Origin: Viscum album
Taxonomy: Eukaryota; Streptophyta; Magnoliopsida; Santalales; Viscaceae
DNA length: 64,000 nt
NCBI GenBank assembly: GCA_963277665.1
Contig: OY728119.1
Span: 312,934,206 to 312,998,205 of the forward strand
Reading direction: 5' to 3'
The notes under the pieces were generated by a model. It did no database searches. It was not told the DNA's origin and worked only from the letters and a program-made list of their open reading frames with translations. A program made the translations under genes and the position numbers. This document shows positions 62,272 to 64,000 of this stretch, piece by piece (within the stretch, counting starts at the first letter, position 1; each line of letters opens with the position of its first letter).

Positions 62272-64000
62272 TATAATACCCCATGCTTCCATGACACGTT
62301 TCTCTATGAATAATACAATAGATTTCACTGTACAAAACATTGAGTTCTAGCACACCACTACCAATCAAACTAGCCATTTGAAAAGCAGTTATGAATAGTT
62401 ATACCAACTATTTGAAATTTTATAAATTTTTTTTTTCAAAATGGACTTCATTAGTGGATTCAGAATATCAATATTATCTAAGGGTGAAATTTTTGTATCA
62501 TTATGAAAACATTAAATTTTTGATGAATAGTTAAAAATGTTGCGTTATTGTCTAAAACCGAATTTTATTAAAATATATTTTATTTTTATTTAAATTAATT
62601 TTAAAGTTAAATTAGATACATAATACCTATATTAGTTCAATGTAATTCATTAGAGTCATCTTATAATAAGATTTTACGTATAAAAATTTATTGAACTTTT
62701 TAATTTCTTTTACCAACTTCTAGGAACATTTTCAAATTTTCATAAAATCTAATTTTACTACTTCTATGAAGAATATGTTAAAAATATGAGAGACAAGGTT
62801 GATATAAGTATGTAAAATGCGGTTCAATAGGATGAAAATATTTTTTTTGGTGAATAGTAACTTTTGAATTTTATTTACCACGGTTAAAAGTAAATAGGGT
62901 AATTGAAGGTAAAATTATATTATAATTACCCAACACATGTCCAATTATATTAGATACGTTTATTTTGACCAAAATAATCCGTAGGAATAAAATATGATCC
63001 TTTTCTATCCATTTGTATAAGATTAGGACATTTATTATTATTTTACTTAAAAAAGAGTTAAAATTATTAATTTCAAATTTTAATAACTAAAACATTTTTA
63101 ATATTGGGTTATACATAAGATAAATTTGACTCTAAATATTCATTAGAAATATAAAAATATTTCCAACATAATGGTATTTTATTTATATTTTTTTGACATT
63201 AAATAATTAAATTTATTTATGAAACAATGATGATGCAACAATTACCTTATTAATGAATGGTTAAACTAATTTATATTATAAATATTAAAATAAATCTAAA
63301 TTGATACATTTGGTTATTTTCACAAATTTTATAGGTTAATACGACATTTTAGGGTTTATTTAATGTATTTTTTCAAAGTAATCAAGTTCTTGTTGACATT
63401 CAAAAAAACCAAATACTAAATAGTGTCAAAATTGACATGAATGAGTTTTTAAAACAGATACTATATTATTAAATGATATAATATTCTTACAAATATAAGG
63501 TTTAGAAAAAGGACTTATATAATTACATATGTTTCCTTAATAAATCACTTGATGTTTTTTTTGACCTTTTCTAATAAGTTTATTGACCATGTAATATAAA
63601 AATATAAGAAGACATGGTAAAAGTTAAACTATTTAACTATGAATTTAATCTAAAAGATATGTTTAATATGGTGAAATAAACATGTATAGAATCTATTGGT
63701 TGAGAATATGTCAACCCATACCCACATTAACCTCGAAATAAATCTATTTGGAGCCATTAGAAATCGAAAATTATTTTATAATAAAATAATATTTCAAGCT
63801 TTTCCTAAAGTGACCCTCACCTCTCTTATAAAAGGTTACATCCCTTTTTCATAATTTCACACCTCCAAAGACATTTTTATTAGAAAAAAACTGATAAAAT
63901 ATCCTCACAACTATCCTAAATTCAACTTAGAGGCCTTACTTTGATGAGAAAGCCATCATAATGTTCCCTTTTGATCAAATCAAAAGCAAGCACCCGAAGA
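62272..64000 (+). repeat. LTR F, first 1.7 kb of a C/D-type chromovirus LTR (cut by window end)
   Basis: It starts TATAATACCCCATGC (TG mutated to TA) and shares long blocks with the LTRs of C and D, such as AACATTGAGTTCTAGCACAC near 62338, CAATGATGATGCAACAATTA near 63225 and TAAAGTGACCCTCAC near 63806. TATAAAAG at 63827-63834 is intact. The window ends just before the expected donor-like motif. No strong polypurine tract precedes it, so I cannot say whether it is a 5', 3' or solo LTR. Confidence 0.75.
63827..63834 (+). promoter_or_regulatory. TATA box of LTR F
   Basis: TATAAAAG in the context CTCTCTTATAAAAGGTTAC aligns with the TATA position of LTR C and the mutated one of LTR D. Confidence 0.6.

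Overview
The window is plant nuclear DNA, almost certainly heterochromatic or pericentromeric, made almost entirely of nested LTR retrotransposons. The evidence for a plant is the Ty3/gypsy repertoire: an Athila-type gag-pol with an 18-nt primer-binding site matching tRNA-Asp, and several large-LTR chromovirus (Tekay/Del-like) elements with tRNA-Met-type primer-binding sites. A Ty1/copia fragment is also present. I cannot name the species. No intact host gene was found.

Region 1 (1-22910, + strand) is a tandem array of one Athila-like element. It runs: part of an internal region, LTR1 (3525-5111), internal region 2, LTR2 (12422-14007), internal region 3, LTR3 (21324-22910). Neighbouring copies share one LTR, and the period is about 8.9 kb. 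Each internal region reads PBS, a single gag-pol frame (gag with CCHC knuckle, protease, RT, RNase H, integrase), about 1.5 kb of non-coding DNA with a 34-bp minisatellite, then a polypurine tract. Every copy is dead. Copies 2 and 3 share premature stops that copy 1 lacks, and nearly all the nonsense changes are transversions.

Region 2 (22911-34219, - strand) shows the layers beneath. The Athila array sits inside the gag gene of element B, whose GC-rich 3.4-kb 5' LTR is 24018-27415. Element B sits inside the pol gene (start of RNase H) of element C, whose gag-pol remnant is 27416-29956 and whose 5' LTR is 30458-34219. The missing halves of B and C must lie left of the window.

Region 3 (34220-41942, + strand) is element D, a relative of C in the opposite orientation. 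C is inserted in D's 5' LTR. D keeps only gag scraps and a candidate tRNA-derived SINE between its LTRs.

Region 4 (41943-54143) is AT-rich. It holds a very degenerate LTR (about 42.5-47.3 kb) and, at about 48.9-52.6 kb on the - strand, a string of short protein-like open blocks bounded by possible splice sites. These look like a decayed multi-exon gene that I cannot identify.

Region 5 (54144-64000) contains element E (- strand), two 3.15-kb LTRs around a 1.35-kb core in which the gag N-terminus is fused by deletion to the integrase/chromodomain end. A Ty1/copia reverse-transcriptase fragment follows, and then the first 1.7 kb of another C/D-type LTR (F), cut by the window edge.

The most unusual signals are the shared-LTR tandem array with its transversion-dominated decay, conserved splice-site-like motifs inside the chromovirus LTRs (a possible leader intron), repeat arrays inside the LTR of B, and the unidentified exon-like blocks near 50 kb.
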